Source: Streptomyces sp. CB01373
Lineage (GTDB): Bacteria > Actinomycetota > Actinomycetes > Streptomycetales > Streptomycetaceae
Direction: 5' to 3'
Length of the DNA stretch: 45,519 nucleotides
NCBI RefSeq assembly: GCF_002803075.1
Contig: NZ_NNBK01000032.1
Span: 1-45,519, forward strand
Positions within the stretch are counted from its first letter, which is position 1. Each line of letters begins with the position of its first letter. Position numbers and translations under genes: made by a program. The notes under the pieces were generated by a model. That model did no database searches. It worked only from the letters and a program-made list of their open reading frames with translations, and had not been told where the DNA came from. Below are positions 7,962-16,750 of the stretch, piece by piece.

Positions 7962-10120
7962 TGGACGTCCACCTTCGTCGCCGTCCCGTCCTGTGCCATG
8001 AGCCACTCAAGGCCGCGCCTGATGTACTTCGGGACCTGCCAGTCGTGGTCTCCGAGGACGTGGTCGAGGGCGAAGTCGACCTTGCTGCGCCTGGTCTCCA
8101 CGCTGCTACGGGCCTGTTGTTCCAGTTCCTCGGCGGGAGCGGCACCCGTGGGGATACCGAACAGGCCCCGGTTGGCCAGCGCGAAGGCGTCCTCGAAAGT
8201 GCGGCCGCACGGACCGCCGGGCTCCTCCGGCACCTGGTAGGCGAGGCACATGCTGCCGCCGGCGATCGGCGGGTCCGTCTCGGCCCGCTGCAGCAGCTCG
8301 GCCACCGTGATGTCGGCCATCTCGGGGGACCACGCCCTGATGGACTGGTTGGACGTGCGTCCGGATTCGGACACCAGGCATTTGCGGATCTCGGGCTCCC
8401 TGTCGTCGACGGGATCAAGATCCGTGATGATCAGGGCTGGGATCCCGAGGACCTTCAGCAGCGGATAGAACCTGTGGGCATGCGCCCCGCCGACCTCCAT
8501 CAAGGTCACGTACTGGTGCTGGGGCGTCTCTCCGGGCCTCCTCGCCGCCAGCTTCTCCTCCGCAGCCGGGACGAAGATACGCTCGCTGGCGCCCTCGACG
8601 AGGATGGCCTTGTCCGCGAAGTAGAGGTCGGCCCGGGTGAGGGTCAGGTACTTGCGGAGGAACCTCTCGTCGCCGGTCACCTGGGACAGGTCCTTGATGA
8701 AGGTGCGGGCCGGCCCCGGCTCGCTTCCGCTCTCCACGGTGTCCTCCTCCTTCCGGAAGTACCGGATGTCGGAGAAGTGTCCCCGGTTGGCCACGTGTGC
8801 CGAGTGGGTGGTCACCACGAACTGAGCGTTCCACCGGGGGCTGCTGTCGATTGCGGTGCTGCTCTCCTCGACCGCTCCCTTTTGCCCGGGCATCGTCGCT
8901 CTCATCTGCGCGTCGATCCGGGGGAACAGATTGACGGAGTACGTGAGTCGCTGGATGAACGCCTCCTGCATCTGCGGATGCAGATGGGCCTCCGGTTCCT
9001 CCAGGAAGACGAGATGGATCCCCGGCTCCGGAGAGGTCGCCGTGTGGTCGCGGTAGCAGGTGAAGAGCCTGAGCAGAATCATCACCAAGTTCCGCGTACC
9101 GAGGCCGTTGTACGACTCCGGGAACCGCACACCGGCCACTCCCGGATAGTGAATGCGCGCGAAGTTCCTGAGCAGCCTCTTGGAGTCCAGCCGGGCGGCC
9201 GTGACGAACTCCTGGTTGGCCAGACCCGGATAGCCGAATGCCTTCAACGTCGGCGCCACCCGTTCGCGGACCTTCTGGAGGCTGCTGTCGAGACTGCCGG
9301 AGGTGTCCACGAGTGTCCTGTCGATGTTCGCGGCGAGCTCCTCCAGCCACGTCGCGTTCTGGCTCTTCTCCGCTGCGGTCAGCAGTTGCTCGAAGACCGC
9401 TCCGATTGGTGCGGCATGCCCGTCGCTCTCGTCGTCCAGCCCTCGCTGCGCCTCGACGAAGTCCACCCTCACCAGGGTGCGCACGTCCGCGAGGTCGACC
9501 GGTCGGACGTTCGCCTCATCGGTCGGGTCGACCGCCATCACCGACATCTCGAAGTGCTTCGGGATGCCTCTGCCCAGCTGCTCAAGCGTGGCCGTGGCAT
9601 CCGGCCCCACCGGCACGCCGCCGAAGAACTCCTTCAGGGCACCGTCCCCCAACGCGAAGGCGAACCTGATCACCACCTCGGAGCAGTCGGGGTCGAGGTC
9701 CACCACGAAGGGGGCCAGGGGTCCGTACTGGCCGCAGTCCTTGTCGTAGGAGATGTGGAGGGTGAGGGTGACTGCCGGAACCGTGTCGCGCGCCTGCTCC
9801 GCCTCGCCCGAGGCGAAGAGGCGATGGGCGGCGAGGAACTCCTCGTAGCAGTCGGCGGAGAAGTCCTCGATGCGCAGCGCGGCCTTCTTCCTCGCCACGA
9901 AGAATTCGAACAGTTTTGCCAGCGAGGTCTTTCCCGTGTTGTTGCGGCCGACGCACAGTGTCACCTTGTCCGTGAAGGAAAGCTCGGTTCTGCGGAGCAG
10001 CCGGAAGTTGCGGATGGCCGCCTTGGTGAGCCGAGGCGGCACCGGGACTACGGTCCCGTGTGGTTCGGCGGAGCCGTCTCGCGGGCCTGGGATGGCACGC
10101 GGATCACTGGGCTGGGTCAT
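7958..10120 (-). CDS. gajA: Gabija protein GajA, OLD-family ATPase with TOPRIM nuclease domain
   Basis: A 720-residue protein. The N-terminal ABC/SMC-like ATPase has IRNFRLLR, Walker A GRNNTGKTS (Lys64), then FLEEPEAHLHPQM as Walker B and FVVTTHSAHVAN as the switch region. The C-terminal TOPRIM nuclease has the acidic residue in ILVEGASERIF (about Glu509) and the DxD in LIITDLDPVDD (about 567-569). This is the class 2 OLD architecture, and its coupling to a UvrD-like helicase is the definition of Gabija. Known GajA is a sequence-specific nicking endonuclease held off by ATP. The start at ATG 10120 has an AAGGAG site 5 bases upstream, so the 30-residue longer frame to 10210 is rejected. It is first in the operon and overlaps gajB by 4 bases. 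Confidence 0.88.
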   Translation of the reverse strand: MTQPSDPRAIPGPRDGSAEPHGTVVPVPPRLTKAAIRNFRLLRRTELSFTDKVTLCVGRNNTGKTSLAKLFEFFVARKKAALRIEDFSADCYEEFLAAHRLFASGEAEQARDTVPAVTLTLHISYDKDCGQYGPLAPFVVDLDPDCSEVVIRFAFALGDGALKEFFGGVPVGPDATATLEQLGRGIPKHFEMSVMAVDPTDEANVRPVDLADVRTLVRVDFVEAQRGLDDESDGHAAPIGAVFEQLLTAAEKSQNATWLEELAANIDRTLVDTSGSLDSSLQKVRERVAPTLKAFGYPGLANQEFVTAARLDSKRLLRNFARIHYPGVAGVRFPESYNGLGTRNLVMILLRLFTCYRDHTATSPEPGIHLVFLEEPEAHLHPQMQEAFIQRLTYSVNLFPRIDAQMRATMPGQKGAVEESSTAIDSSPRWNAQFVVTTHSAHVANRGHFSDIRYFRKEEDTVESGSEPGPARTFIKDLSQVTGDERFLRKYLTLTRADLYFADKAILVEGASERIFVPAAEEKLAARRPGETPQHQYVTLMEVGGAHAHRFYPLLKVLGIPALIITDLDPVDDREPEIRKCLVSESGRTSNQSIRAWSPEMADITVAELLQRAETDPPIAGGSMCLAYQVPEEPGGPCGRTFEDAFALANRGLFGIPTGAAPAEELEQQARSSVETRRSKVDFALDHVLGDHDWQVPKYIRRGLEWLMAQDGTATKVDVQ

Positions 10121-10450
10121 CGCGGCTCCTTGCTGCGCTCGTACACACCCTGGGACGTCCGGCGGGAACACACAGCAAAGGAAGCCACAAGCCCCATGAG
10201 ATGCCGTCACCCCCTCAGGATCTGGGGCCGCATCTTGTCACCATAATTCTCTAAATGCACAGCGGTCGCATTTGATTCAGTTTCGGTCACCTATCGATCT
10301 AAATTCACTCCCGAATGTTCGAGATACGGCACCCATGCGGCCACCACCTCATAGGCCGACGGACCGGGTGAGGGATGGCCATGTACGAGGCGCACAGCGT
10401 GACCGGTGCTCAGCGAAGGCGTTGCGCCAGGAGCGGTGAATGGGTCCGCA
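10121..10450 (-). promoter_or_regulatory. Leader region upstream of gajA
   Basis: A 330-base gap between the end of the HExxH-protein gene and the gajA start, both minus. The segment 10230-10320 is noticeably richer in A/T than its surroundings (for example cataattctctaaatgcac and tcgatctaaattcac), as expected for a promoter. I do not see a convincing -35/-10 pair with correct spacing, so the promoter is placed here only by position and composition. Confidence 0.35.
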
Positions 10451-11902
10451 TCAGGTCCGATGCCAGCCCATGTCCAGTCCCGTCGAGTCCTTGAGGACCT
10501 GGTTCAGCGCTTCGACTTGTCCGACGTCGTCGAAGAGGCTGCGGGGAAGGTGGTCGTGAGCGAGAGGGCCGACGCCGTGCAGGATGTCGTCGTACGCCGA
10601 CGCCACCGCGGCACCTATCAGTAGGTCCGTCGCCTCATCGAGGCCCACGTGCTCCGCCGGCCACCGGTACTCACCTTGACTCACCTGGAACACCGGGAAC
10701 AGCCACTGCATGTCCCGGTCGGGCTTGATGAACCTGGTCGCTCTCTCGCCCAGGAAATTGACGCCGTAGTGCGAGATCGAACAGACGTCTCTTTCCCGCA
10801 GGGCAAGCAGACGTGAAGCGCACATGAGGGACACGGCAGGCGTACGCGCGGACAGGTGCATGGGGGCCGTGGCGGCTTCCCGGAGGGTCGAGAGGTCGGA
10901 TAGACGGGAAGCCACGCTTCCCATCCGGAGCCCACTGCGCTTGGCCAGCACGTGCTGGAAGTGGACCGTCGCCTCGTGGCTCGGATACTGGAACTCCAGG
11001 TCCGTCTCCCAGCCCGTCATCGCCTTGGCTGCCGTCACGAACCGGTAGGGAGGGTAGAGCTCTTTCCAGTCGACGGACGGGTCGTCGGAGTTCAAGCCCG
11101 GCACCACAGGGTTCAGTGCGAAGTCGATGAGGGCCAGGACGGTACTTCCGCCGAGGGTGCGCCCTGCGAGAGCACGTGCCAGGCGACACGGCATCCCGTA
11201 CTCGCCGTTCAGCACCTCGAGCAAGAACTCGCGCAGCGCCGGGTCAGCTTTCCGTATGAAGGCGCCCTCGAACTGGAAGAGTTCGTCGAGCACCGCCGCG
11301 CACTCGAAGAGGACGCGAGTGGTGAGCGGGCCCTCGGAGGTGTGCACGAGCTTCAGGGGCCCGTCGATGCCGACGCGTACGTCATCGGGACACTCGACCA
11401 TCTCCATGCCCGCACCCTGGCGCCACATGTCTTCCAGGGCGTGCTCCATTGCCGCCCGCATGTCCCAGGTGCCGGTGTCAAACTCCGTCAGACCCTCCGG
11501 GTCCAAGAGGAGGTAGTAGGCGAAGTAGAAGTTGAGCCAATCCAATTCGCTGTATTTCAGTTCCCCTTGGGCGTGCTTGGGGTAGCACTCGAAGGAGAAA
11601 AAGGGGAGTCCGCTGCTCCGGTCCTCGTGGAGATGCTCCACGTCTTGCCGGGGCAGGTGAGAGATCGTGTACGCGGCCAACTGGTCCCTCGTGCGCCGCA
11701 GCAGGCTCAGAAGAATGCCGACAGTGGATCCGTGATATCGCGCCCAGTGGCTGCTCTCGTGGACGTAGGTCTTGTGCCAGGAGCCGACCGCCGTCACAAG
11801 ATCGCTGGTGCGCGTGCGGGTCTGATCCTGGAAGAGGATCTGGCTGCGCAGATTCAACTCGGCGCCGCTCGAGTTCCGCAGACGTGGAGAGTGGACGGTC
11901 AC
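10451..11902 (-). CDS. Putative HExxH metallopeptidase-like protein of unknown family
   Basis: A 483-residue protein. Near the N-terminus it has WHKTYVHESSHWARYHGST, in which His48-Glu49-x-x-His52 is a HExxH zinc-binding motif inside a predicted helix, as in gluzincin-type peptidases. I cannot identify the third metal ligand. The rest is a mixed, mostly helical, soluble sequence with no signal peptide or membrane span, so it should act in the cytoplasm. The start is GTG 11902, overlapping the stop of the upstream 105-residue gene by 4 bases (GTGA), so the two are translationally coupled. It lies directly before gajA on the same strand, 330 bases away. Function and substrate are unknown; reading it as a protease effector is inference from the motif and coupling. 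Confidence 0.7.
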   Translation of the reverse strand: MTVHSPRLRNSSGAELNLRSQILFQDQTRTRTSDLVTAVGSWHKTYVHESSHWARYHGSTVGILLSLLRRTRDQLAAYTISHLPRQDVEHLHEDRSSGLPFFSFECYPKHAQGELKYSELDWLNFYFAYYLLLDPEGLTEFDTGTWDMRAAMEHALEDMWRQGAGMEMVECPDDVRVGIDGPLKLVHTSEGPLTTRVLFECAAVLDELFQFEGAFIRKADPALREFLLEVLNGEYGMPCRLARALAGRTLGGSTVLALIDFALNPVVPGLNSDDPSVDWKELYPPYRFVTAAKAMTGWETDLEFQYPSHEATVHFQHVLAKRSGLRMGSVASRLSDLSTLREAATAPMHLSARTPAVSLMCASRLLALRERDVCSISHYGVNFLGERATRFIKPDRDMQWLFPVFQVSQGEYRWPAEHVGLDEATDLLIGAAVASAYDDILHGVGPLAHDHLPRSLFDDVGQVEALNQVLKDSTGLDMGWHRT

Positions 11903-12216
11903 CGGTTCACCCCTTCCGAGCCGTCCGCACCCTGGTCGTCGTCTTCCGGTCGAGGAGGCGCCTCCTCCACTGGCCCCCGGTCACGCGCCCGCTCGACCAA
12001 TGCCTTCAAGGCGTCATACAGGGTGTTCGTGGCCAGTCCGGCGGCGACGGAGATGGAGATCTCCGCCCAGTGGGCGTGGCGTAAGGAGTCGCGCCTGTTC
12101 TGCTGCAGGGGCGTGAGGGCGAGAGAGCACTTTCCGGCGAGGTGCTGATCCGCCTCTATTTCCCGTGCTAGCACCTTCAAGTTCGCGGCTTCGCCCCGGT
12201 ATTCAAAGATCGGCAT
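11899..12216 (-). CDS. Small hypothetical partner of the HExxH protein
   Basis: A 105-residue protein starting MPIFEYRGEAANLKVLAREI. It has a short amphipathic N-terminal region and a central segment, HWAEISISVAAGLATNTLYD, that is glycine/alanine-rich and mildly hydrophobic. The tail is acidic and Pro-rich, probably disordered. Its stop overlaps the start of the HExxH gene by 4 bases, so stoichiometric expression is expected. I do not recognise the family. The size and the constant pairing layout suggest a regulator, adaptor or membrane-tethering partner of the putative peptidase; this is inference. Confidence 0.65.
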   Translation of the reverse strand: MPIFEYRGEAANLKVLAREIEADQHLAGKCSLALTPLQQNRRDSLRHAHWAEISISVAAGLATNTLYDALKALVERARDRGPVEEAPPRPEDDDQGADGSEGVNR

Positions 12217-12269
12217 GGCGGGAGCCTACAACTGGCCTCCGGTTCCCGGATCGGGACTCGGACACCGCC

Positions 12270-12430
12270 GTCTTCGCTGGAGGACCGCGGTAGCGCAACG
12301 TCGGGTGAGTTCGCCCCCGGGTGGTCGTTTGAGGCCGGCGGCGACGTGGAGGGCCGGCGCCGGTATAGGCGCGGTCGGCGAGGACAGGGACGCCTTGTCG
12401 CTCACAGATCCGGATGATGTGGTGGCCCAC
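12270..12430 (-). pseudogene. Transposase remnant (IS5-like, DDE type)
   Basis: On the minus strand about 12415-12353 encodes ICERQGVPVLADRAYTGAG, matching the conserved LADKAY.GAG block of IS5-group transposases common in Streptomyces. The continuation is one frame over: LHVAAGLKRPPGGELTRR, the KRPPGGELT block of the same family. The N-terminal half and the C-terminal end are missing and I see no inverted repeats. It marks an old insertion or rearrangement point upstream of the small protein gene. Confidence 0.6.
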
Positions 12431-12702
12431 GCCGACGCTCACTTTCCAGCAACATACGGCTGTCGTGGGTCGCTTCGGTGACTGATGGCCGGCGCGGTCC
12501 GACGCGCCCGTCGCCATCAGGGCGGCACGCGGACACAGGCGCCTGGCGTGGCCGGAGCCATGCGGCGAGCCAGGGTTCCCGGGGGATCGCTTCCGTCTCC
12601 GCTGATGCCGGGGCGGACTGCGGACCAGGGTGATAGAGAGATGCCGGTACGACGATCCTCACGGTCGGTGTATGACGGCCCTGAACCCGGAAAGCGGCGA
12701 CG

Positions 12703-13854
12703 ATGTTCTTCAATGGCCCCGCGCACGTGCGCACCGATGCCACGCTCTTCCCAGCCAGTACCGGAGTCCCCGTCAAGCAGGATCTGCCAGTCCTGCCGCA
12801 AGACTTGGCGCGCGCGTTGTTCATCACGGGCAGGGCCCCGTACGACCAAACCAAGCACGGGAGGTCATCGGCGTACGAGTGGTGCCACAGGGTGGCGGTC
12901 CTGCCCGCCTATCTCAACTGGAGCGATGATCCGATCCGTCGCATCACACGTACCGACCTCGCCCGCGAACTCGACCCCTCCGAGAAGGGCATGCTGTCCT
13001 ACACCCTGGGGCAGGCCATGTGCCAGATCTTCGCCGAGAGGCAGCTATCCGTCCGGTTCTTCATGCACGTCGCCCGCTACGCCTCCGCCTACAACCTCAC
13101 CTTCGCCCCCGGCCGGAGCCGGGCGGACTTCTTCGGAGAGCGGACCGTCGGCGGTTATGTCGTCGCGGAAGCCAAGGGCCGCTCAGGCCCGCTGACGAAG
13201 AAACTGCGCGAAGCCATGGAGGAACAGAAGAGGACAGTCAAGACCATTAAGGGCGAAGTGCCGAAGATCGCATACGCGAGCGCGGTGCACTTCTCCTCCC
13301 CCCATAGCCCCATGCGTCTGACGGCGATCGACCCGGACACAGCCGACCCTCGCGCCGTAGACCTTCCCGTCGACCCGGACCTACATGTGCTGGCCTACTA
13401 CACGCCGTTCCTGGACGCCTTCGCCCATCAGGAACCACTCATTCTGGGCGACTACGTCGTGGCTGGCTTCGCGGCGCTCGGCGTGACGCTCGGGGTCTTG
13501 GCGCCGGTGCTGCAGCGTGTGGAACGGGCGGCTCGACGCAACGAAGTCGCGGGCCTTCGCGACGACATCCTGGGCCTGCTCGCCCGCCACCGGCCTCGCC
13601 AGGAGCGCACGCTCTACATCGACGGCACTCTTTTCGCGGCAGACTGGACGGTTCCTGAGGACCGGCGCCGCCCGGGCCGTCGGGACAGCGAGGTGCTCCC
13701 CGACTTCCTGCACGAGGCGTTCCGCAGCATGAACGAGGGGGACGACTGGCGAGTGGTCTCCGTGGAGGAGGGGGACCTCGACTGGCGGGATCTGTCCCCT
13801 GCCAGGGGCTACATGCCGGGAATCCTCCCCCAGGGTGATCTCCTCGAGGGCTGA
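12703..13854 (+). CDS. Putative PD-(D/E)XK nuclease-like protein
   Basis: A 383-residue soluble protein. Residues 138-160 read RSRADFFGERTVGGYVVAEAKG: an Asp (142), then a beta-strand ending in Glu156-x-Lys158. This is the D...ExK signature of restriction-endonuclease-fold nucleases. A helix rich in Lys/Glu follows, as is usual after the catalytic strand. Residues 1-130 and the C-terminal third (KHRP-like basic stretch, then an acidic end) are not recognised. The start is ATG 12703 with only a weak purine-rich site. It is the first of three nuclease-like genes on the plus strand. The catalytic role is inferred from the motif alone. Confidence 0.6.
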   Translation: MFFNGPAHVRTDATLFPASTGVPVKQDLPVLPQDLARALFITGRAPYDQTKHGRSSAYEWCHRVAVLPAYLNWSDDPIRRITRTDLARELDPSEKGMLSYTLGQAMCQIFAERQLSVRFFMHVARYASAYNLTFAPGRSRADFFGERTVGGYVVAEAKGRSGPLTKKLREAMEEQKRTVKTIKGEVPKIAYASAVHFSSPHSPMRLTAIDPDTADPRAVDLPVDPDLHVLAYYTPFLDAFAHQEPLILGDYVVAGFAALGVTLGVLAPVLQRVERAARRNEVAGLRDDILGLLARHRPRQERTLYIDGTLFAADWTVPEDRRRPGRRDSEVLPDFLHEAFRSMNEGDDWRVVSVEEGDLDWRDLSPARGYMPGILPQGDLLEG

Positions 13855-13925
13855 GGCATGGACGGCCGCCGGGCAAGGGTCATGCTTGAGCAGCGATTCG
13901 TCGATACCCGTAAGCAGCGCCGAAC

Positions 13926-14089
13926 CGTCGGCAGCACTGGGAGAGCTCTTGGACCTGATGGTCGCCCTGAACGAGTCCGTATCGCGAGTGAAGGCTCCTC
14001 GCGGCGGGAGCGGCCTGCCGATGTACGAGCTGCCGAAGACCACGAAGAGGACAGCCCGGAAAGGGCCGGGCAAGGAGAGCCCGCGATGA
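13926..14089 (+). pseudogene. Fragment resembling the C-terminal tail of DNA-repair protein Ku
   Basis: The frame ending at TGA 14087-14089 reads ELLDLMVALNESVSR, then MYELPKTTKRTARKGPG. Streptomyces Ku proteins end with a D.L(D/V)LM.AL..SV helix followed by a .HELPKT..KT.RK basic tail, so this looks like the last ~50 residues of Ku. No Ku core domain precedes it: upstream in-frame sequence is random-looking and overlaps the previous gene's end. I read it as debris left by a recombination event at a ku locus. The match is from memory of the family, not a search. Confidence 0.45.
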
Positions 14090-14180
14090 AGCCCGCCGCA
14101 AGCTCCTGACGTGAACAAGGCCGTTGTCAGTGCCGCGTGCGATCCTCACCCCGGAAGCGGGCACTTCAGAAGGAGGCCGG

Positions 14181-16514
14181 GTGGCGACGGGACGTCCGCG
14201 GAAGGATCCACGCGATCCGGTGCTGATTCTGCGGGATGCCGGGCTCGAACCACTGGAGCTTTATCCAGGAAGTGATAAGCCCTGGCGCTGCCGCCATGAA
14301 GCGTGCGGGAGAGAAGTGTCACCGCGGCTGGGCAACATTGCCGCGGGCCGGCAGGGCGGCTGCGGGTACTGCTCAGGCACGGCATCGATTCCTCCGGAGG
14401 AGGCGGTGGAGTTGATGCGCTCGGCCGGCCTGGAACCGCTGGAGCCGTATCCCGGGGCGACACCCCCTTGGCGCTGCCGGCACGTGCCGTGCGGTCGGGA
14501 GGTCAAGCCGCGCTACTCGTACATCAAACGCGGAGGGGGACCGTGCCGATGGTGCGCGCCGAACGCGCCGGTCGATCCGGACCAGGCCGCCGCGCTCATG
14601 AGGTCGGCGGGTCTGGAACCGTTGGAGCCATATCCCGGGACCGACATCCCCTGGCGGTGCCGCTGCACAACCTGCGGCACGATCGGGACACCCACTCATG
14701 GGTCGGTCAAGGGCGGACAAGGGGGCTGCGGCCCATGCGGGCGCAAGAACGCCGGGCAGGGCATCAACCGGGCATGGTCGCGTCGCCGCGAACTGCCCCG
14801 CACGGACGGCGACCGGGCCGCAATTGAGGCGAAGGACTTCGACCTCGAGCCGCTGGAGTCCTACCCGGGACCGAGCGGGCTGTGGCACTGCCGCCACGTC
14901 GCGTGCGGCCGAGACGTCGAGATCAGGTTGAGTAACCTCAGGCGCGGCCTTCGGGCATGCCCGTACTGCCCTCCCTCCCCGGGTGGCCGACGCCGCTGGC
15001 CCGCGGACGAAGCCGAGGCCCTCATGCGTGCTGCCGACCTGGAACCGCTCGAACCGTACGCCGGGCGTCGTGACAAGGCGTGGCGGTGTCTCTGCAACGG
15101 CTGTGGGCGAGAGACGTCACCGAGTCTGGGCGGCATTCTGGCGGGCCAAGGCGGCTGTCGGCACTGCGCCGACGTGAGGGCGGCAGCGGGTAGAAAGACC
15201 GACCCAGACAGCGCGGTGGCTGCCATGCGCGCGGCCGGGCTGGAGCCGCTGGAGCCCTATGCCACCTCGGTGACTGCGTGGCGGTGCCGTTGCACAACCT
15301 GCGGCAACGAGGTCTCCCCGACGCTCATGAAAATCCGTGCTGGTGGAGGATGCAAGTTCTGTGCCACCCACGGCATCGACCTGGCAGGACCGTCGAAGGT
15401 CTACGTGATCACCCACCAGGAGTGGAAAGCCGTCAAGATCGGGATCGGCGCCTGCACCGGCTACACCTCTCGCCTCATCCAACACGAACGCCAGGGTTGG
15501 CAACTGCATCAGGCCCGTGAATACACCACCGGCGCAGCCGCCTACGACGTCGAGCAGGCCGTGCTGGGCCGCCTGCGTCAGGCCGGACTCGTTCCTTTCC
15601 TCACGAGCGACGTCATGCCGAACGGCTGGACCGAGACCTGCTCCGCAGCCCGCATCACGGCGGCCGAGGTCTGGGCCATGGTCGATGAGGAAACACGGAG
15701 CGCAGAAAAACCCTATGCGCCCCGAGTTGGCGGCCGACCACGTGCTGCGGTCCTCATCGACGCGGAGGCCGCAGCCGCTGAGATGCGGGCTTGCGGATAC
15801 GAGCCACTCGTGCCATATCCCGGCCGCACCAACGCGACTTGGCCCTCGCGCTGCACGACCTGCGGGCACGAGGGGCGTCCTACGTTCAACGCCGTCCGTA
15901 ACGCGGGCCAGCGCTGTCGCGTCTGCCGGGCAAAGGAGACCCAGGCGAAACGCGCCGCCACGAACGCGCCGAAGGCCCGAGAAACCATGCGCACCGCCGG
16001 ACTCGAACCGCTGGAACCCTATCCGGGCAGCCAAACGCCGTGGCGGTGCCGCTGCACCACATGCGGTCGCGAAACCAGCCCCACCTACTCCAACGTCAAC
16101 AGCGGTTCGAAGGGCTGCCGGTTCTGTGCCCTCAACTCGGCAACCGACGAGCGTGCGTCCGCCGAAGTGCGAGCGGCCGGGTTCGAGCCGCTGGAGCCGT
16201 ACCCCGGCCGCACCACGGACCATTGGCGCTGCCGCTGTTCCTGTGGAAACGAAGTAGCGACGCGCCTGTCCTCCATCCGGTCGGGCACCACCGGCTGCAA
16301 GAAGTGCCCCCGATCCGGTGGCCGAACCGATCCCGCGACAGCCGCCGCGGAGGCACGCGCCGCCGGGTTCGAGCCGTTGGAGCCCTATCCGGGGAAGACC
16401 ACCGACCGGTGGCGCTGCCGCTGCAGGTGCAGCACGGCCATCACCCTCACCCTGACCAGCCTCAGAGGAGGCCGTACCGCGTGCGGAACGTGCTCCCGAG
16501 GCGCGACTCGATAA
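14181..16514 (+). CDS. Ten-repeat Cys-rich (treble-clef-like) protein with embedded GIY-YIG-like module
   Basis: A 777-residue protein. It contains ten copies of a ~45-residue unit of the form AGLEPLEPYPG...PWRCRCTTCG.E.SP.......GG.GC..C. Each carries two Cys pairs, with His replacing the first Cys in some copies, as expected for a treble-clef or zinc-ribbon fold. Six copies precede and four follow a module at about residues 403-505. That module reads KVYVITHQEWKAVKIGIG, then SRLIQHERQGW and YDVEQAVLGRL. It resembles T5orf172/GIY-YIG nucleases: VYV and KIG strands, a catalytic-type Arg and Glu. The start is GTG 14181, four bases after AAGGAGG. Zinc-repeat arrays of this type occur next to nuclease domains in phages and bacteria, where they probably bind nucleic acid; here that role is inferred. 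Confidence 0.75.
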   Translation: MATGRPRKDPRDPVLILRDAGLEPLELYPGSDKPWRCRHEACGREVSPRLGNIAAGRQGGCGYCSGTASIPPEEAVELMRSAGLEPLEPYPGATPPWRCRHVPCGREVKPRYSYIKRGGGPCRWCAPNAPVDPDQAAALMRSAGLEPLEPYPGTDIPWRCRCTTCGTIGTPTHGSVKGGQGGCGPCGRKNAGQGINRAWSRRRELPRTDGDRAAIEAKDFDLEPLESYPGPSGLWHCRHVACGRDVEIRLSNLRRGLRACPYCPPSPGGRRRWPADEAEALMRAADLEPLEPYAGRRDKAWRCLCNGCGRETSPSLGGILAGQGGCRHCADVRAAAGRKTDPDSAVAAMRAAGLEPLEPYATSVTAWRCRCTTCGNEVSPTLMKIRAGGGCKFCATHGIDLAGPSKVYVITHQEWKAVKIGIGACTGYTSRLIQHERQGWQLHQAREYTTGAAAYDVEQAVLGRLRQAGLVPFLTSDVMPNGWTETCSAARITAAEVWAMVDEETRSAEKPYAPRVGGRPRAAVLIDAEAAAAEMRACGYEPLVPYPGRTNATWPSRCTTCGHEGRPTFNAVRNAGQRCRVCRAKETQAKRAATNAPKARETMRTAGLEPLEPYPGSQTPWRCRCTTCGRETSPTYSNVNSGSKGCRFCALNSATDERASAEVRAAGFEPLEPYPGRTTDHWRCRCSCGNEVATRLSSIRSGTTGCKKCPRSGGRTDPATAAAEARAAGFEPLEPYPGKTTDRWRCRCRCSTAITLTLTSLRGGRTACGTCSRGATR

Positions 16515-16750
16515 CCGTTGGTCATGATGCACGCCGCCGCTGCACCAGTAGTCGAGCAAGCCCGGGTTCCGTCGTACGAACCTTCTTTAGGAGATCGCTG
16601 CCGCCCGACGGCATCCTCGGTATCGGCCCCCTTTGAAGATGAGTTCGCCGGATCATGAGCGCTTCGGCGTCCAGCGATGTGGCCGAGGTCCTGTCGACGG
16701 TAGTCGACTGTCAGCTGACATGGGCAGGCCGCACAGTCTTCAATGGCGTC

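Noticed and set aside
8045..10246. Very long plus-strand open frame (over 700 codons) across gajA
   Set aside because: It is the antisense shadow of gajA, caused by GC-rich codon bias. Its translation is low-complexity and matches no family, while the minus strand has clear Walker and TOPRIM motifs.
14181..16514. CRISPR-like array, because similar units recur at ~140-base spacing
   Set aside because: The repeats are imperfect at the DNA level, lie fully in one reading frame and encode the conserved PLEPYPG/Cys units; there are no unique 30-40 base spacers.
15117..16559. Minus-strand open frame across the Cys-repeat gene
   Set aside because: It mirrors the repeat periodicity of the real gene but has no Cys-pair or other motif, and no ribosome site.
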